Positions 12,501-24,786 of a stretch of 64,000 nucleotides of DNA are shown in pieces. This DNA is from Neonectria sp. B-13 (Eukaryota > Ascomycota > Sordariomycetes > Hypocreales > Nectriaceae): NCBI GenBank assembly GCA_002682825.1, contig NOKP01000002.1:496001-560000 (forward strand), written 5' to 3'. Numbering within the stretch: position 1 is the first letter of the stretch; each line of letters opens with the position of its first letter. Position numbers and translations under genes: made by a program. A model generated the notes under the pieces. The model ran no database searches, was not told the DNA's origin, and was given only the letters and a program-made list of their open reading frames with translations.

Positions 12501-14694
12501 ACTAGCGGAGCCTCTGAAGGAAGATGAAGTCGTTATCAAAGTTGAGGCCGCTGGGATTAACTTTAGGGACCTGCTCCTCGTGCTTGGGTCTATGCCATGG
12601 CATCCTCCCGGTCTCGAGGGAGCTGGCGTTGTGGTCCGCGTTGGATCACAGGTGAAAGACTTGCAACCTGGAGATGCAGTTTTCTACCTCTCGAACCAGC
12701 GGGGCTTTGCAAATTACGTGCGGATACCTGAACTCCACGCCCACATAATTCCGGGTGGTTTAAGCGCGGTGGATGCAGCAACACTGCCGATTGCTTTCTC
12801 TACCGCAATTGTTTGCCTTAGAAACCAAGCTCGGCTTCAGAAAGGAGAAACTATACTTATCCATGCTGCTTCTGGCGCTGTTGGGCAAGCTCTTTGTACC
12901 ATTGCCAGGCACCTAGGAGCTGAGATCTTTGTCACCGCCGGCACGCCCGAAAAGAGGAAGCACCTGCGCGATACCTTCGACATCCCAGAGACACACATCT
13001 TTTCCAGCCGAACTTCGGAATTCAGAGATGGCATCTTATGCGCCACGGACAGTCGAGGAGTTGACGTTGTGGTCAACTCTCTCAGCGGGCAATTGCTGCA
13101 ACAAACTTGGTAGGTCTTACACCCCATCAACACACATAAGCCGACTTCTAACGTGCCCGCAGGAACTTGGTCGCCGACTTCGGTAGGTGGATCGAGATAG
13201 GCAAGAAGGATCTTCTCCAGAATAACGCCTTGGGCATGAGACCATTCGATCGGAACGTAACCTTTAGTGGCGTGGATGTCCGCAAGCTCTTCACTCAACG
13301 GCCTGAAGCGGCCCGCGAGTGCCTGGCCGAAATCGCTTCTTTGCTCCAAAAGCACGTCATTGCACCCATCCACCCTACGAACAAGATCCCACTCTCCCAG
13401 ATTGGCTCGGGGCTGCGCAAGCTACAGTCGGGCCAGAACTTGGGCAAAGTTGTGGTTACAATGGGACCCGAAGAGTCGTCCGTTCTGGCGGAGAGGCCTC
13501 GACTTGGCGGCCCCCCGGGAAGCCTGCTACGTCCCGATGCAACGTACTTGATCAGTGGCGGTACGGGTGGCATTGGGCGCGATCTTGCGGTATTCATGAT
13601 CGACTGCCTCGGTGCTCGAAATGTTGTCCTGCTCGGCCGCAGTGGTTCAACACTCCCCGGGACAGCACAGCTGCTGGAGCGGTATACGGGAACTAAAGTT
13701 TCTCTAAGAGCCATCGCTTGTGACGTCTCCTCGAAATCAGATGTGCAACGCGCTATCCGAACAATTCAAGACCTCCCTAAAGTCCGTGGTATCATCCACG
13801 GTGCCCTCTACCTTCGAGTAAGTGCTGCAGCCTCTTGTCATCTTGAGTTGGCTAACATCTGCACCAGGACTCGATGTTCTCCAATTGCTCCTTCGAAGAC
13901 TGGAAGATGATCACTGCCCCTAAAATCCAGGGAGCCTGGAATCTGCACAACGCTCTACCAGATCTTGAATTTTTCGTTTCTCTTTCATCTGCGGTGGGAG
14001 CTATCGGTAATGCAGGGCAGGCTATTTATGCTGGAGCATCGGTATGTTGATATTGCAAATGATGTCACCGCATTGCTAACTCTCGTCCAAGACCTTCATC
14101 GATGCCTTCACGGCCTACCGAATAAACGCCGGACTTCCAGCAGTTTCCATAAGCCTGCCACCAGTGGAAGGTGTTGGCTACGCTGTTGAGCACAATCTCC
14201 TCGATGGCCTGAAAAGTTCTCTTGGTGTTGCTTTAACGGTGGATCAGCTTCACACAATCGTCAAAGCGGCCATTGTTGGCCGTTCTTCCGGTATTATTGG
14301 CACCGATGGCAAGGTTCTTGCTTTCGCTCGCTCACCGACTGCCGATCCTGTGCCTGGAGAGCAGTTCAATCCCTTCTTCGCGCTGCAAAATCCACACTCC
14401 CGCGCCGACACCAATCTGCTGCTTCAATGTGGGGGCGGCAATGAAGTTCAGAGCCTTGACACGTTTGAGGATCTCATGGATGCCTTGAGTGCCAAGATCT
14501 CCACGATGACTATGATGGATCTAGACGAGATAGATCCCGAGAGAAGTCTCTTGGACTATGGCTTGGATTCTCTGGTGTCTGTGGAGCTACGCAACTGGAT
14601 CCTTAGGGAGGTTGGCGTGGAGGTGCCACTCTCTCAGTTAGCTCGCGCAGCGAACTTGACTACTCTGGTAAATTATATTGTGTCGCTGAAGTAA
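6592..14694 (+). CDS. Highly reducing type I polyketide synthase (KS-AT-DH-MT-ER-KR-ACP)
   Basis: This iterative enzyme builds a reduced, probably methylated polyketide chain. My model has 12 exons and 2504 aa. Introns are 7114-7172, 7316-7374, 7646-7704, 7731-7776, 7873-7922, 8053-8101, 8166-8213, 11351-11415, 13110-13162, 13818-13867 and 14042-14091; the total is in frame. KS has VDGACASS (Cys about 179), HGTGT (His about 314) and KSNFGH. AT has FTGQGAQ and GHSSG (about 632). DH has [14 protein letters not shown] (about 972). MT has [10 protein letters not shown] (about 1421). ER has GINFRDLL and a Rossmann region (1840-2000). KR has ISGGTGGIG (about 2157) and [12 protein letters not shown] has GLDSL (about 2461). 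There is no thioesterase or reductase release domain. Intron 2 uses an unusual AAG acceptor, chosen because it restores the KS alignment. It diverges from the NRPS, and the two probably make one acyl-peptide product (inference). Confidence 0.95.
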
Positions 14695-15759
14695 ATATTA
14701 AAGTAGCTAGATAGCATTGAAAAACACACTCAGTAGAGAAGCTAGAGGTTAGATACTATAAATTAGAAGAGCTCAGAGTGCTAGAGTTAGAGAAATCACT
14801 TATGAAATGTAGTAAAAATACAAATACAGAGAAAAGTATGATGTTATACTAGACTATAATACAATTCAGAATCAATCGCCTACGTCGAAAGATTAGCGGA
14901 GGGAACCAGACACGAATGTGTAGAACGGCAGTGTATAAGTGGCTAATATCGAAGCATGGAGTAGCCTCCTTGGAGTAAAATATACAGCGTCATGATTCTA
15001 CCTTGTGGTTGGGATTCAAGATTGACTTTTTATTATTAAAATGACAACTCCACCATGTTGGATTTCTATAGGGTAAGTGAACCCGAACGAGGTGGATTTA
15101 TGAAAACTAGTATTTAGGGTTAGAGTCTTTTGCTCCTCTCTGCACTCTTGACAGCTGTCCTTCCGATGGCAGAGACGTCTTGCTTAGTAAACGCCAGTAG
15201 CAACTCAGCTTTGAAGGCTCTAGGCGGAGAATCATCTTTTGCGACTTTTATAGTGTCACTTATCCTTCACCAAAGCATACCACCTGGTTTCTTTCCAGTA
15301 TGGATTGATCGTTTCACTTTCTTCATTAATGCCTTGGCTTTTTTTTTTTTACAGCTTGATGAAAGTGAGGGCGTCCTTAACGGGCCTTCAGGTAGGTTAC
15401 CAACGGCAGCAAGCAATTCCCTGTCAAAGGCAAATATAGTCGGTGAAAAGCTTACCAAATTGAGTTCCATTCATCATGGATCAAACATTCCTAGGGCCCG
15501 ATGCTTTTACGGTTGTCCACGACTTGAATGGAGTTAAAGCTTCCCCTGCATTATGACGCAAACCTTGTCGCCCTACCTAACAACCCTTTATGACACCTCG
15601 GTCAGCTGTCAAAGGCTTCAAGTTGGAAGAACTTAAATCGTCGTGGCAATAAAAGGCATCGAGGTCTCCCCATTCTGTGACTGGACTTTTCTCCAACACA
15701 ACAACACGTCGGCCACAGGAAAGCCACCGAGTCAAATTTCGCCGAGACGATATCGCATC
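14695..15759. other. Intergenic, PKS 3' flank
   Basis: The first 300 bases are AT-rich and would hold the PKS 3' UTR. A 135-codon open frame at 15130-15537 lacks an ATG start and recognisable motifs, so I do not call it. No RNA gene or repeat was seen. Confidence 0.5.
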
Positions 15760-16824
15760 ATGTCCACATCACCGGATCAATCATATGGGCTCCCACCGGC
15801 TAAACGACCTGCAACGGGATACACAAGAGAAGAAGCACTATGGAAAGTCCGCACGAACATAGAGGCAGGACACCGGTGCCTGATTCGTTTGCACGCCATC
15901 ATACTTTCCTACACTATACCACTTAGAGTCGTCGACCAGTTTCCTGAAATGACGATATCAGACGTCCTCGACACCTGCAACAAGTCAGTGGCTCTATATG
16001 TCCCAGACCGCCCTAACTCTGGAGTGCTTCTTATCCCCCTCCACAATTACATATATCGGCGGTGGTTCCGCCCGTACCAAAGCGAAATCGAGCTAGAACG
16101 GTTCATCTGCAAAACCATCACACCAACGGATGTACCTCACGAGCTTTCACCTTCAGAGGCAACGATAAACAACTTTATTTCGTTGAATGGGGCCATTTGC
16201 GCAGAAGTCAAGGCACGCCATTGTACTTACGATGACCTAGTTGCTGCAAACCAGAAAATACCAGGATGGCTTCCTCGACAACTCCATAACCACAGAATGT
16301 ACATCCTGCAGCCGCTGTTCCAGGCCATATTTATCTTCGTTTGTGTCCAAAGCTACACCTACGAGGATTCTTCAACTATTGGTGGATTCCCTGTGGTTCT
16401 AGTACGCACAGGTGTTGAAGATGGTCTCACTGCACCTATCACATTCGAAAGCATTGTCGGCACCGAAAACTCTGCGAACCACGTCAAAACCACACTTGAA
16501 ACAGCTATCGAATTCATTATGAGCTTGGAGGCCAGGGAGACGGCTGCATTTGGTCTCCATCCTAGTCCCGAAGCTGCGTGGGAGAGCGACCAGTACCACA
16601 GAGGCTGGTGCCAAGTAGATCCAAAAGATCTAGGAGATGAGCCGGTGACTGGTCCTAGCTCCAGATTTGTTGACTGCAGCAAGTATGCAAGTTGGGGTGG
16701 TTCTGGTAGGGAGCAGGACATCATCGAGAGCCTGGTTGAGGGACGGGAGGTGAGGCGTCAAATACGGAAGAATGTTGAACAGGGCTTGGAACAAAGAGAA
16801 AGAGGTCCCAGTATACATAACTGA
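15760..16824 (+). CDS. Uncharacterised protein, 354 aa
   Basis: A single uninterrupted frame opens with ATG at 15760 (MSTSPDQSYGLPPAKR). The frame extends 39 codons upstream but without an earlier ATG. The N-terminal 20 residues are Pro/Lys-rich and contain PPAKRPA, which could act as a nuclear-localisation-like patch (inference). The body is mixed alpha/beta with no transmembrane segment or signal peptide. The C-terminus is charged (EVRRQIRKNVEQGLEQRERG) and probably helical. I recognise no family. It lies between the PKS and the secreted hydrolase group and shows no sign of being a biosynthetic tailoring enzyme. Confidence 0.7.
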   Translation: MSTSPDQSYGLPPAKRPATGYTREEALWKVRTNIEAGHRCLIRLHAIILSYTIPLRVVDQFPEMTISDVLDTCNKSVALYVPDRPNSGVLLIPLHNYIYRRWFRPYQSEIELERFICKTITPTDVPHELSPSEATINNFISLNGAICAEVKARHCTYDDLVAANQKIPGWLPRQLHNHRMYILQPLFQAIFIFVCVQSYTYEDSSTIGGFPVVLVRTGVEDGLTAPITFESIVGTENSANHVKTTLETAIEFIMSLEARETAAFGLHPSPEAAWESDQYHRGWCQVDPKDLGDEPVTGPSSRFVDCSKYASWGGSGREQDIIESLVEGREVRRQIRKNVEQGLEQRERGPSIHN

Positions 16825-17684
16825 GTCTTGCCAAAGATTTACGACCGTCGTCGTTTAAGCAATGCCTTTTCTGTTTGAGTACTGCCGAACCCAAACACAT
16901 GATGATTAAGGATAGCGTCGAGGAGCGATTCAGTCTCGCATTCTTCGACGTTAACAGTCTCGTCGGGAAACGGAAGGTGTTAATCCTCATTTGTATACCG
17001 TTCATGTCCATCGTCACAACCAGAGGCAGTTCTAGGTGAGTCGCGATTGAGAAGGTGCATCCATGTGAGCGACCATGAATGAGAGTTGGAAAGTAAGGCT
17101 ACCAACCATGTGAAGGTCGAAATAGAGCAAAAAAGGTAATATTTAGTAAGAACAACACTAAAAGTTTAAATAGAAGGATATACGCGTAAGTAATTAATGA
17201 GGGTTATCGTTGATGGGCAATATGATTGCTTGGAAGATGGCGAGGTAAGAAGGTGAAGAGGAGAGTGGTTTTGTAATTGACGTTAATAAAATCAAGGTGG
17301 CAGCAACAGGCGCATTAAGACGCTACTTTAGCCTCGTCCGGCATAGCAAGCGCGTCTTTATAAGGTAGGTATTTTATAGCTTAATTACTGATAGTTTTCT
17401 AAAAGCCCTTTAACTCTAGCTAAACTTAATATAGCAATTCATTGGCTCAGTCTTTTTACAACATTGAGAACTTAGTATCCATCAAGCTGAATTTGCTAAT
17501 TCTTTCACTCATTAACTCCGTTGTGTTCTTTTTTGAAGGTTGCTGACACTTCTATGCCATTCATCTAGGGGATCATTCCTCATTAAAACGATGTCCCTGG
17601 TGCACAAACATAGCTGAAGGTTCTCAGCACCATAAGTAGAGTACGCTCGTTTTATACGTAGAAATAGGCTATGCTAGCAGTACT
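16825..17684. other. Intergenic, moderately AT-rich
   Basis: Convergent 3' flanks of the unknown protein and the alpha-galactosidase. I see no gene, RNA or clear repeat. The stretch around 17100-17470 is AT-rich and may be a decayed repeat, but nothing identifiable remains. Confidence 0.5.
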
Positions 17685-19100
17685 TTATGCTTTAGAGAGA
17701 ACCAAGAACTTGACTTGGTCAACTTCAATGTTCTCTAGCTCGATCGTCTTCCCCAGCCGCCCAAGGTCTTTCTTGTCCCAGACATCTCGAACTCGTAGCT
17801 TAGTCTGACTAGCAAGTTTCTTCAACTCCGGAATATCAGAAGCAGAAATCGAGATTTCAACAGCTGTATCTCCATAGTTCTGGACCAGGATCACATAGCG
17901 TGACTTGCCAGAGCTCAATGGACCCGCCCAAACTTGGTATTTGCCTTCCTGGGATAAAGATGGGAGATAGTTGACCGCAGCACCGAGCTCGTCCTGGTTG
18001 ATCGCGATGATCTCCTTATTCTTCAGAATAGAGAGGGAAGCATCAGTGATGTTGGTTATGTCTGCTCCGATAATCAAAGGGGATTTGAGAGCTGCCCAAA
18101 AAGCAAAATGCGTTTGTTCTTGATACTCTGTCATGCCATAAGTCCCGACTTCAAGCATGTCCATATCGGCTGTTCACAGATGTTAGTTTAATCATGCTTA
18201 AATACGTGAAACTGCTTACCCCAAGATCCAGGCTTCTGGAACCTAGATAACTCCCTCATCTTCCGAATCATGGTCAAAACACTGACCCCAGCGTACCCTG
18301 TATTCAAGCAGTACGCTGTTGTACACATCCCCGAGCCGTCCGTTCTGTACGCCCTATGAATGTCTCCCGACATGCGGTAGCTCTCACTGAACTGGTCTGC
18401 CCAGAACCAGGGGAACTGATAACCCCATTCGCAAAGAGAGTAGAAGATGCTACGGCCAGACGACTTGAGTGCATAGGACATGCGGAGGAAGCGCTCCTGC
18501 ACGGAGAGAGTGTTCGCTTGGAAGCCGCCGCAGTTGTCGTACTTGAGATAGTCGACACCCCAGCCAGCATAGGTTTGAGCGTCGAGTTCTTCATAGCCGT
18601 GGCTGCCGGGGCTGAAGCCGCAGTCGTAAATTCCCGCGTCACTGTGAGAGAAGGTAAGCATATATTGCTCATAATTGAACTTTGAGAAAAGAATAGGTTG
18701 AGAGGCATAGAATTGGGTTACCTATAAATGCCGAACTTGAGACCCAAATCGTGAATCTCATCACCTACAACCTTGATACCATTTGGGAACTTGGTAGCAT
18801 TAGGCTGCTGCCGATTGTTCTCATCTCGTTCAAAAGCTTGCCAGCCCCCGTCCACGACGACGTAATTGTAGCCCAGCTTTTTGAGACCAGTGTCCACCAA
18901 GGCATTTGCTGTGTCTCTGATGAGTTGTTCGCTGACGTCGTTTTTGAAGCTGTTCCAGGAGTTCCAGCCTAGAGTTAGTATTAGTATGAATAATAAGGAT
19001 GAGCGTAAGTTCAATTACCCATCTGAGGCTTTTGACCTAGGTCTCCAGCCAAGGCTGGTACGGCAAATAAGAACCCGAACAACGTTGTGAAGCCTGCCAT
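17685..19100 (-). CDS. Secreted alpha-galactosidase, GH27 family
   Basis: This enzyme removes terminal alpha-linked galactose from plant galactosides and galactomannans outside the cell. Four exons (19019-19100, 18722-18968, 18220-18641, 17685-18169) give 411 aa in frame, within the usual range for fungal GH27. The N-terminus [18 protein letters not shown] is a signal peptide. GH27 hallmarks follow: GWNSWNSF near the start, [28 protein letters not shown], the nucleophile Asp in YLKYDNC, the acid/base Asp in YRMSGDI, and [15 protein letters not shown]-terminal beta-sandwich ends in VLSKA. The neighbouring FAS1 and GH43 genes also encode secreted proteins, so this is a small group of extracellular enzymes. 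Confidence 0.95.
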
Positions 19101-19521
19101 GGTGTAGTTGAAGATTTCCTACGCAAGGGTAAAGTGTTTCAATGGCCTATATGTCCCTGGATTCTTTTCAGCCCAGTCAAAAATCCTGGAACAGTAATCG
19201 CTTGTCGGCATAATTCCCGGATGTCAACGCCGGGGCTTCCCCACAAATTTGCATCCGCCAGTCCATCGCCCCGAAGCTTCCCCGCGAACTGACATCATGT
19301 CGGCCAAACTTCCGACTGTTTCCCCGGATCTAGCTGGATGGGTCTAGCCACGCGAATTGCTCTGAGAGACTCGGACTTGGTAATTTGATGGCTATAATGT
19401 CCTTGATCTTGTAACCCTCCCGGCTCTGTCTGTCGTCTCTACCTATGCCACCCTCTAACTTCTTTGAGTCGTCTCTTTACTTTATGCTGACTCGCGTCAA
19501 AACGTGATTTCTATCGGAATC
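19101..19521. promoter_or_regulatory. Divergent promoter of GH27 and FAS1 genes
   Basis: The 421 bp between the divergent GH27 and FAS1 start codons must carry both promoters. It contains several TCCCCG/CCCCGG-like GC boxes (for example near 19250, 19270 and 19320), which may be carbon-catabolite repressor type sites (inference only). Confidence 0.35.
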
Positions 19522-20259
19522 ATGAAGCTTCTACATGCAATCGGCGTTCTGGGGGTTGCCTTAACCACAACCTGTGAGGTTTTGGATCGCCAGCCGTTGA
19601 GTTACGCCCCGATACCGGAGGGAACTTATATCGCTCCGGTTTCTGCGACGACCACCACACTACTCGAATTTATCGAGTCACGAGATGACCTCTCTTTGCT
19701 GAGCGCCATTGTCAAAGAATCTCATGGTAAGAGTAGCCTCCTGCACCTGACAGCAAACTCTAACACAATGTATAGGCTTCGTACAGGCCCTCAACACGAG
19801 TACCAACTGGCAATACACCTTCTTCGCACCGTCAAACGAAGCCTTTGAAAATACCGGCCAGTATTTCGAGACATTCGCAGAAACGGCAAAGGGAAAATGG
19901 TGGCTGGGGAACCTCATCCAGCATCATTACGTGCCAAACACGATGCTCAAGAAATCTGCCTTTTCGACTGACAACACTCGGATCCAGACAGGCACGTTCC
20001 TGTACATTGGTACCCAAGTGGTAGATAATGTTCTGGTCCTGAACGGTGTCTCGAGCGTGACGGAGGGTGATATACCGCTTACCAATGTATGTGACGATGT
20101 AGGAGTTAAAATGCTGTTGCTGACAAGACTCAGGGCGTTATTCATATTATTGACCACATTCTTGATCCATCGGCTCAGATTTTTGAAGCCGATTTATCAA
20201 AGACGAGCCAAAAGTTCATTCCAGGGAGTTGTGCAAATCCTGCTCTTCCATATTGTTAG
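19522..20259 (+). CDS. Secreted fasciclin (FAS1) domain protein
   Basis: FAS1 domains mediate adhesion or extracellular-matrix contacts. Three exons (19522-19726, 19776-20086, 20134-20259) give 213 aa. I use the ATG at 19522 because MKLLHAIGVLGVALTTT is a clean signal peptide. The single FAS1 domain shows LLEFIESRDDLSLLSAI, the H1-type box YTFFAPSNEAF, LIQHHYVPN, and the C-terminal box NGVIHIIDHIL. A short tail with two Cys (SCANPALPYC) ends the protein; no GPI-anchor signal is seen. It is short compared with two-domain fungal FAS1 proteins. Confidence 0.85.
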
Positions 20260-20452
20260 AGTAGATCATAGAAGGGAGGCAATGCAGAGTTGAGTTATAT
20301 GTCTCTTAGTTAGAAATGTCAACATCGAAAGAACTTGAATGGAAAATCTTCCTCTAGCTTAATTATAGTGTCTTATCATGATGAAAAGACCTTCTCACAA
20401 ACTCTTAACTCTGGAATTGTATGAATACAGAACCCTATCAATTCTTTTATCC

Positions 20453-22388
20453 CTACCATCTATCATAGTCCGGAATATCCTCTTCATGATAAACCTCCGA
20501 AACCTTTTCAAATCCCACCTCGGGACCATCATGAGACCAGGGTTTCCCATCGCCAGTCGCAAACAAGGCAAATGATGTACCTGAAAAGACAAACCAGTTA
20601 GGAGGCGCAAAAGCTTGCCATTTTGAGTCGATCGAAGTAACATAAGTTGGTTCGTCGTTCCCAAAGCTGTATCCAAGACGATACTGTAAAGGTTCGGCTC
20701 TGATGTGCAGCCCAAAGCCTTTGGCAAGACCCTCAGTTTGGTTGAGTGGCGTTTGCCAATACTACGATCAATTAGACACCTTTACCCCGAAATGAGGGTG
20801 GATGACTTACCTCCTGAGTTCCGTTCTTATTGAGCTCTGTGTATATGCACATCTCAGTGTGATTAACACACCCCCGGATCCCGATATCCTGATGCTGGAA
20901 CTCGGAAAGATACGAAGAGATACCCAGTTTATTCCTAGGGCTCAAGTTTCCCTTGAAGCTGGACAACTCGACGGACCAGGTCATGTTAAGAGATTTTTGT
21001 TTCCGTAGTAGTGCGGCGGGACTGTCCCGCTCACTAAGACTGAAGACATTGGGCTTGAGAATCAAGCGACCTTTCTTGAGTTCATAGTTCTTTGTGTAAG
21101 GTGTGCGGAGCTGATACCATGATGGATCGAGGTTGTAGCTAGAGAAGTTTTCGATCCACTTCGAGGGGGTTCTTTTGGGGCCAGATTTGGGCTCGACTTG
21201 TTCGCTTAAGAGGACGGGTTTTCCTTGATTAAAGATTGGCCAACCGTCTTTCCAGTTGACATTGACGAGGAAAGTTTCACGACCTTGCAGTATTAACGTC
21301 TGAAACTAGTGCGGAGGTACAAAACCTACCTAAGGGCGAAGACCCGTTGATGTTGCGACGCGCTAGGAACGAAGCATACCACTCTCCCCTGGCGGTTTCA
21401 ACAAGAGTAGCGTGTCCAGTAGATTGAACGGTCAAGTTTGTGAAGCCCCATTGTCCGTTGTACATGAGGGGGTTGTGAGGATTTGCTTTGAAGGGGCCAG
21501 AGGGAGACTTGCTTCTGGCGACACTTGCTCGGTGTAATTGATCAGTGCCACCTAGAGAACATTAGTACGTGTATATAATAAGATGATGAACTCTTACCTT
21601 CAGCAATCAGCAAATAATACCAATCGTCCTTGTAATACATCTTCGGCCCCTCTGGTCGAGCTGTTGCGTTGTGCGTCAAAGTCCCATTCCAAAGACTTAC
21701 GTACTCACCCACACAATTGCCGGTCTTTAGAGAAACCTCACACTGGTACAGTCCCCAAAGACGATCCTTGTTGTTGTTAGGTGCCATCAAGTTTAGGTAC
21801 GTTTTGCTGGATACAGGATCGCGGAAGAGCTCCGGATCAATGCCCCAGGGTTCTGCCCAAATGGGGTCGGACCAGTTCTTGAGGTCGGAAGAGGACATGA
21901 ACCAGACGCGCGGCCAGACGCGGGCGACTGGGTCGTAAGTCCAACGAGTCATAGCTGCGAGCCAGAATTTGCCGTCGAAGAAGGCCAAGCTGGGAGCCCA
22001 AGCTCCTAGCTGGTGTTAGTGAGGGTTCCATATGATATAAAGGGACGAAATACCAGCTCCGGTGGGCGTTCCATAGAGCTGGAGCTGCTCTGGCCGATTT
22101 AGGGCATGCGATTTGAGTTTCCAGTCCGACAAGTCTTTGCCTGTAGCATTCAGTCAGTCATTGTAAGTGAAGTTTGAGATTTAGTGGGTAGAGCAGACTA
22201 TGATAGATTGGAATGCCCGGCCAGTACTCGAATGACGAAGTTGCAACATAGTAGTCATCGCCGACACGTAGAATAGAGGCGTCAGGATTCCATCCTGAGA
22301 TGATGGGGTTCCATATTGCATGGACTGGCGACAACAGCAATAACAGCCAATAAGTCCACGCGGTATAGATGAAACCAGATGCAGCCAT
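20453..22388 (-). CDS. Secreted GH43-family glycosidase (beta-xylosidase/arabinofuranosidase type)
   Basis: This enzyme probably cleaves xylose or arabinose side groups from hemicellulose. Six exons (22199-22388, 22054-22140, 21598-22005, 21330-21551, 20811-21283, 20453-20761) give 562 aa in frame. The N-terminus has a signal peptide ending near SPVHA. The five-bladed propeller begins at [20 protein letters not shown], where the Asp is the expected general base. [10 protein letters not shown] supplies the pKa-tuning Asp, and [17 protein letters not shown] the catalytic Glu. A C-terminal beta-sandwich (from about residue 340) carries residues such as [14 protein letters not shown], as in GH43 enzymes with an appended lectin-like domain. 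The first intron uses a weak donor, GTCTGC. Exact substrate specificity is not readable from sequence. Confidence 0.92.
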
Positions 22389-22959
22389 GGTTTACTAAAG
22401 AAATAAACTTCAGTCAGATACTGAAGCAGCAAACCACCAATAGACCTTCCAAAGCTTCTCATGCTTTATTCGTTCGACTTGCCTTCGGCGCAGCTCCGGG
22501 ATCTACTCCGGCGCCGAAGTCTGGTCCTTAGCGCTGGAAGAGATCCTGGAGTTTCGCCGAAGAGCGCATGCACAGAGCGGGGAAAGTCAAGGCGCACCAC
22601 TGTGAAACATGGATCTTCCCCAGAACATCCCAGTAAGTCTCTCATCATATCGGGCAATGTGTTCCGTCCGTAGTCCGTTGATGTATGGCTTATCAAAGTC
22701 CCACCAGTTATGGCATCATGTGGCCTTGGATGACTAGGAATCCAGAACCCCACACTGCGACAATTACCGTCATCTGATATAATATTTCCCTTGTGCCTAT
22801 GTGTGGTCTCCGATTGTTTGTCCGTATCTCACAAAAGACCCCACCTGTTCGTTCGTTTTTCATATCTATCACATCTAATGGCCGGGATCGATGGGGTAAA
22901 AGCTCTTGATTTCTATCTATCCTAGTGGGAAAGGAAGGTCTTTAAATACATGATTTGGT
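22389..22959. other. Intergenic, GH43 5' flank to AT-rich border
   Basis: This holds the GH43 promoter. A 95-codon minus-strand open frame (22466-22753) has no family signature and low-complexity Arg/Ser content, so I leave it out. A 20-bp word (22900-22919) recurs exactly at 37330-37349. Confidence 0.45.
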
Positions 22960-23344
22960 CTATAGGAAGGGATAGGAATTATATTATCTAGAGTAATAAG
23001 AAAGGAAGGGAAATATATTATCTAGGATAACTAGGTTATTAAAAGAGGTTAAATTAGTTATTCTATATAAGATTATTAAGCTTAGAAAGTTTATTATATA
23101 AAGGAACCTTTACTATTAAAACTACTATTTGAACTACTGTTTCTACTTATCTATAATTGTGCTAAATAGTTATATATTTCCTTTGCTTAAGCTTAATAGA
23201 GGGATAGATCTTTGGATTTTGAACCTAATTATTAACTTTTGCTCTCTCTATAGTATTGTTTTACTTTCTAATATATTACTCCTTTAGTTATAGATTGGTT
23301 AATATAGTACTACTTATTAAGTATATAATCTATAAGATATATTT

Positions 23345-24140
23345 CACTGTTGAAACTACTGTTTGGACTACTGTTTCTGCTTATCTGCGATTGCGCTGAA
23401 TTATGTGTTTCCTTTGCTTGAGCTTAATGGGGGGATAGATGTTTGGATTTTAAACCTAATTATTGACTTTTGCCCCCTCTATAGAACTCCCTCCGCTAAA
23501 TCCCTCTACACTTTATAGCTAATGTTAGAAATGACTAGATTCCCTTAGTTTCTAATATATTACTCCTTCAGCTATAGGTTAATTAGAATAATATTATCTA
23601 TTAACTTTATAATCCATAAGGTATAGATAGGATTATATAGCTTCTTAAGGAACTCTTTTTCTATAGTAGTAATATTATTATTCCTTTCTAGCTTTAAAGC
23701 TAGCCTTTCTAGAAAGAGCTATTCTATTATAATCTACTAAGCTATTACTATATTAAGCTATATTTCCTCTTATAGTAGAATATTATAGCTAAAGACTATT
23801 AATTAGATTAACTCCTTAGATTTAAAGTAGTTAATTATAGGCTATTTTATATACTTTAGGCTAGACTTTTAAGCTATAATTTATAGTATAGAAATAAGGC
23901 TTAGATATTCTTCTAATTTATTATATAGGTTATATAAGAGCCTATATATATAGCTTAGTAAGAGCTTATTAGGCTATAATGTAATTTGAATAGTAGTTAT
24001 CTTATGTAATTAGTAGTATAATTATTATATTATATAGAAGGTTAAATGGAATATAAAGAGCTTAAAAAGTATAAAGGTTAGCTGGGCTTTTATTCTAAGA
24101 GGTTTTAGCCTTTTCTAAGATTTAGCTTTTCTAGCTAATT
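23345..24140 (+). repeat. Left arm of large inverted repeat
   Basis: The sequence from about 23345 to 24140 recurs in reverse complement at about 28480 down to 27100. Shared blocks include the stretch around GGCAAAAGTCAATAATTAGG (right-arm sense) and the CTAGCTTTAAAGCTAG palindrome with its flanks. The arms diverge by transitions. The left arm has no insertion where the right arm holds the SINE. Confidence 0.75.
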
Positions 24141-24786
24141 AGAGCAGTAAAACTTATACCTTAACTTTATAATAGAAACTTTTATCTCCTTGAGTTATTA
24201 TTACTTTAAGCTTAAGTATTAAGCCTATTATACTATTATTTTTTCTATTTTCTTTTATACTATTTAATCTTTAGCTCTTTCTCTAGGTATATACTACTAA
24301 GGACTATTATATCTAAATAAGATATATTTATTATACTTTAGACTATAAATAAACCTCTTTTTTATATTAATAGTATTACTATTTCTTTCTAGCTTTAAAG
24401 CTAGTCCTTTTAAAAAGACTTATTTTATTATAATCTACTAAGCTATTATTCTATTAGATTAAATTCTATTTTATAATAGAATATAATAATTAAAGACTAT
24501 TAATTAGATTAATTCCTTAGCTTTAAAATATTAATTAGTTTTAATCTTTTTTATATTTTATAGATTAGACTTTTAAATTATAATTTATAACTTAGAAATA
24601 AAACTTAGATTTACTTAGAATAAACTATATAGATTATATAAAAGCCTATAAATATAGCTTAGTAAAAGCTTATTAAGCTATAGTATAATTTAAAAGGTTA
24701 TTTTATATAATTAATAGTGTAATTATTATATTATATAAAAGGTTAAATAGAATATAAAAAGATAACTTTAAAAGTATAAAAATAGT

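Noticed and set aside
15130..15537. 135-codon open frame downstream of the PKS
   Set aside because: There is no ATG start, it contains a poly-T-derived Phe run, and no motif is present.
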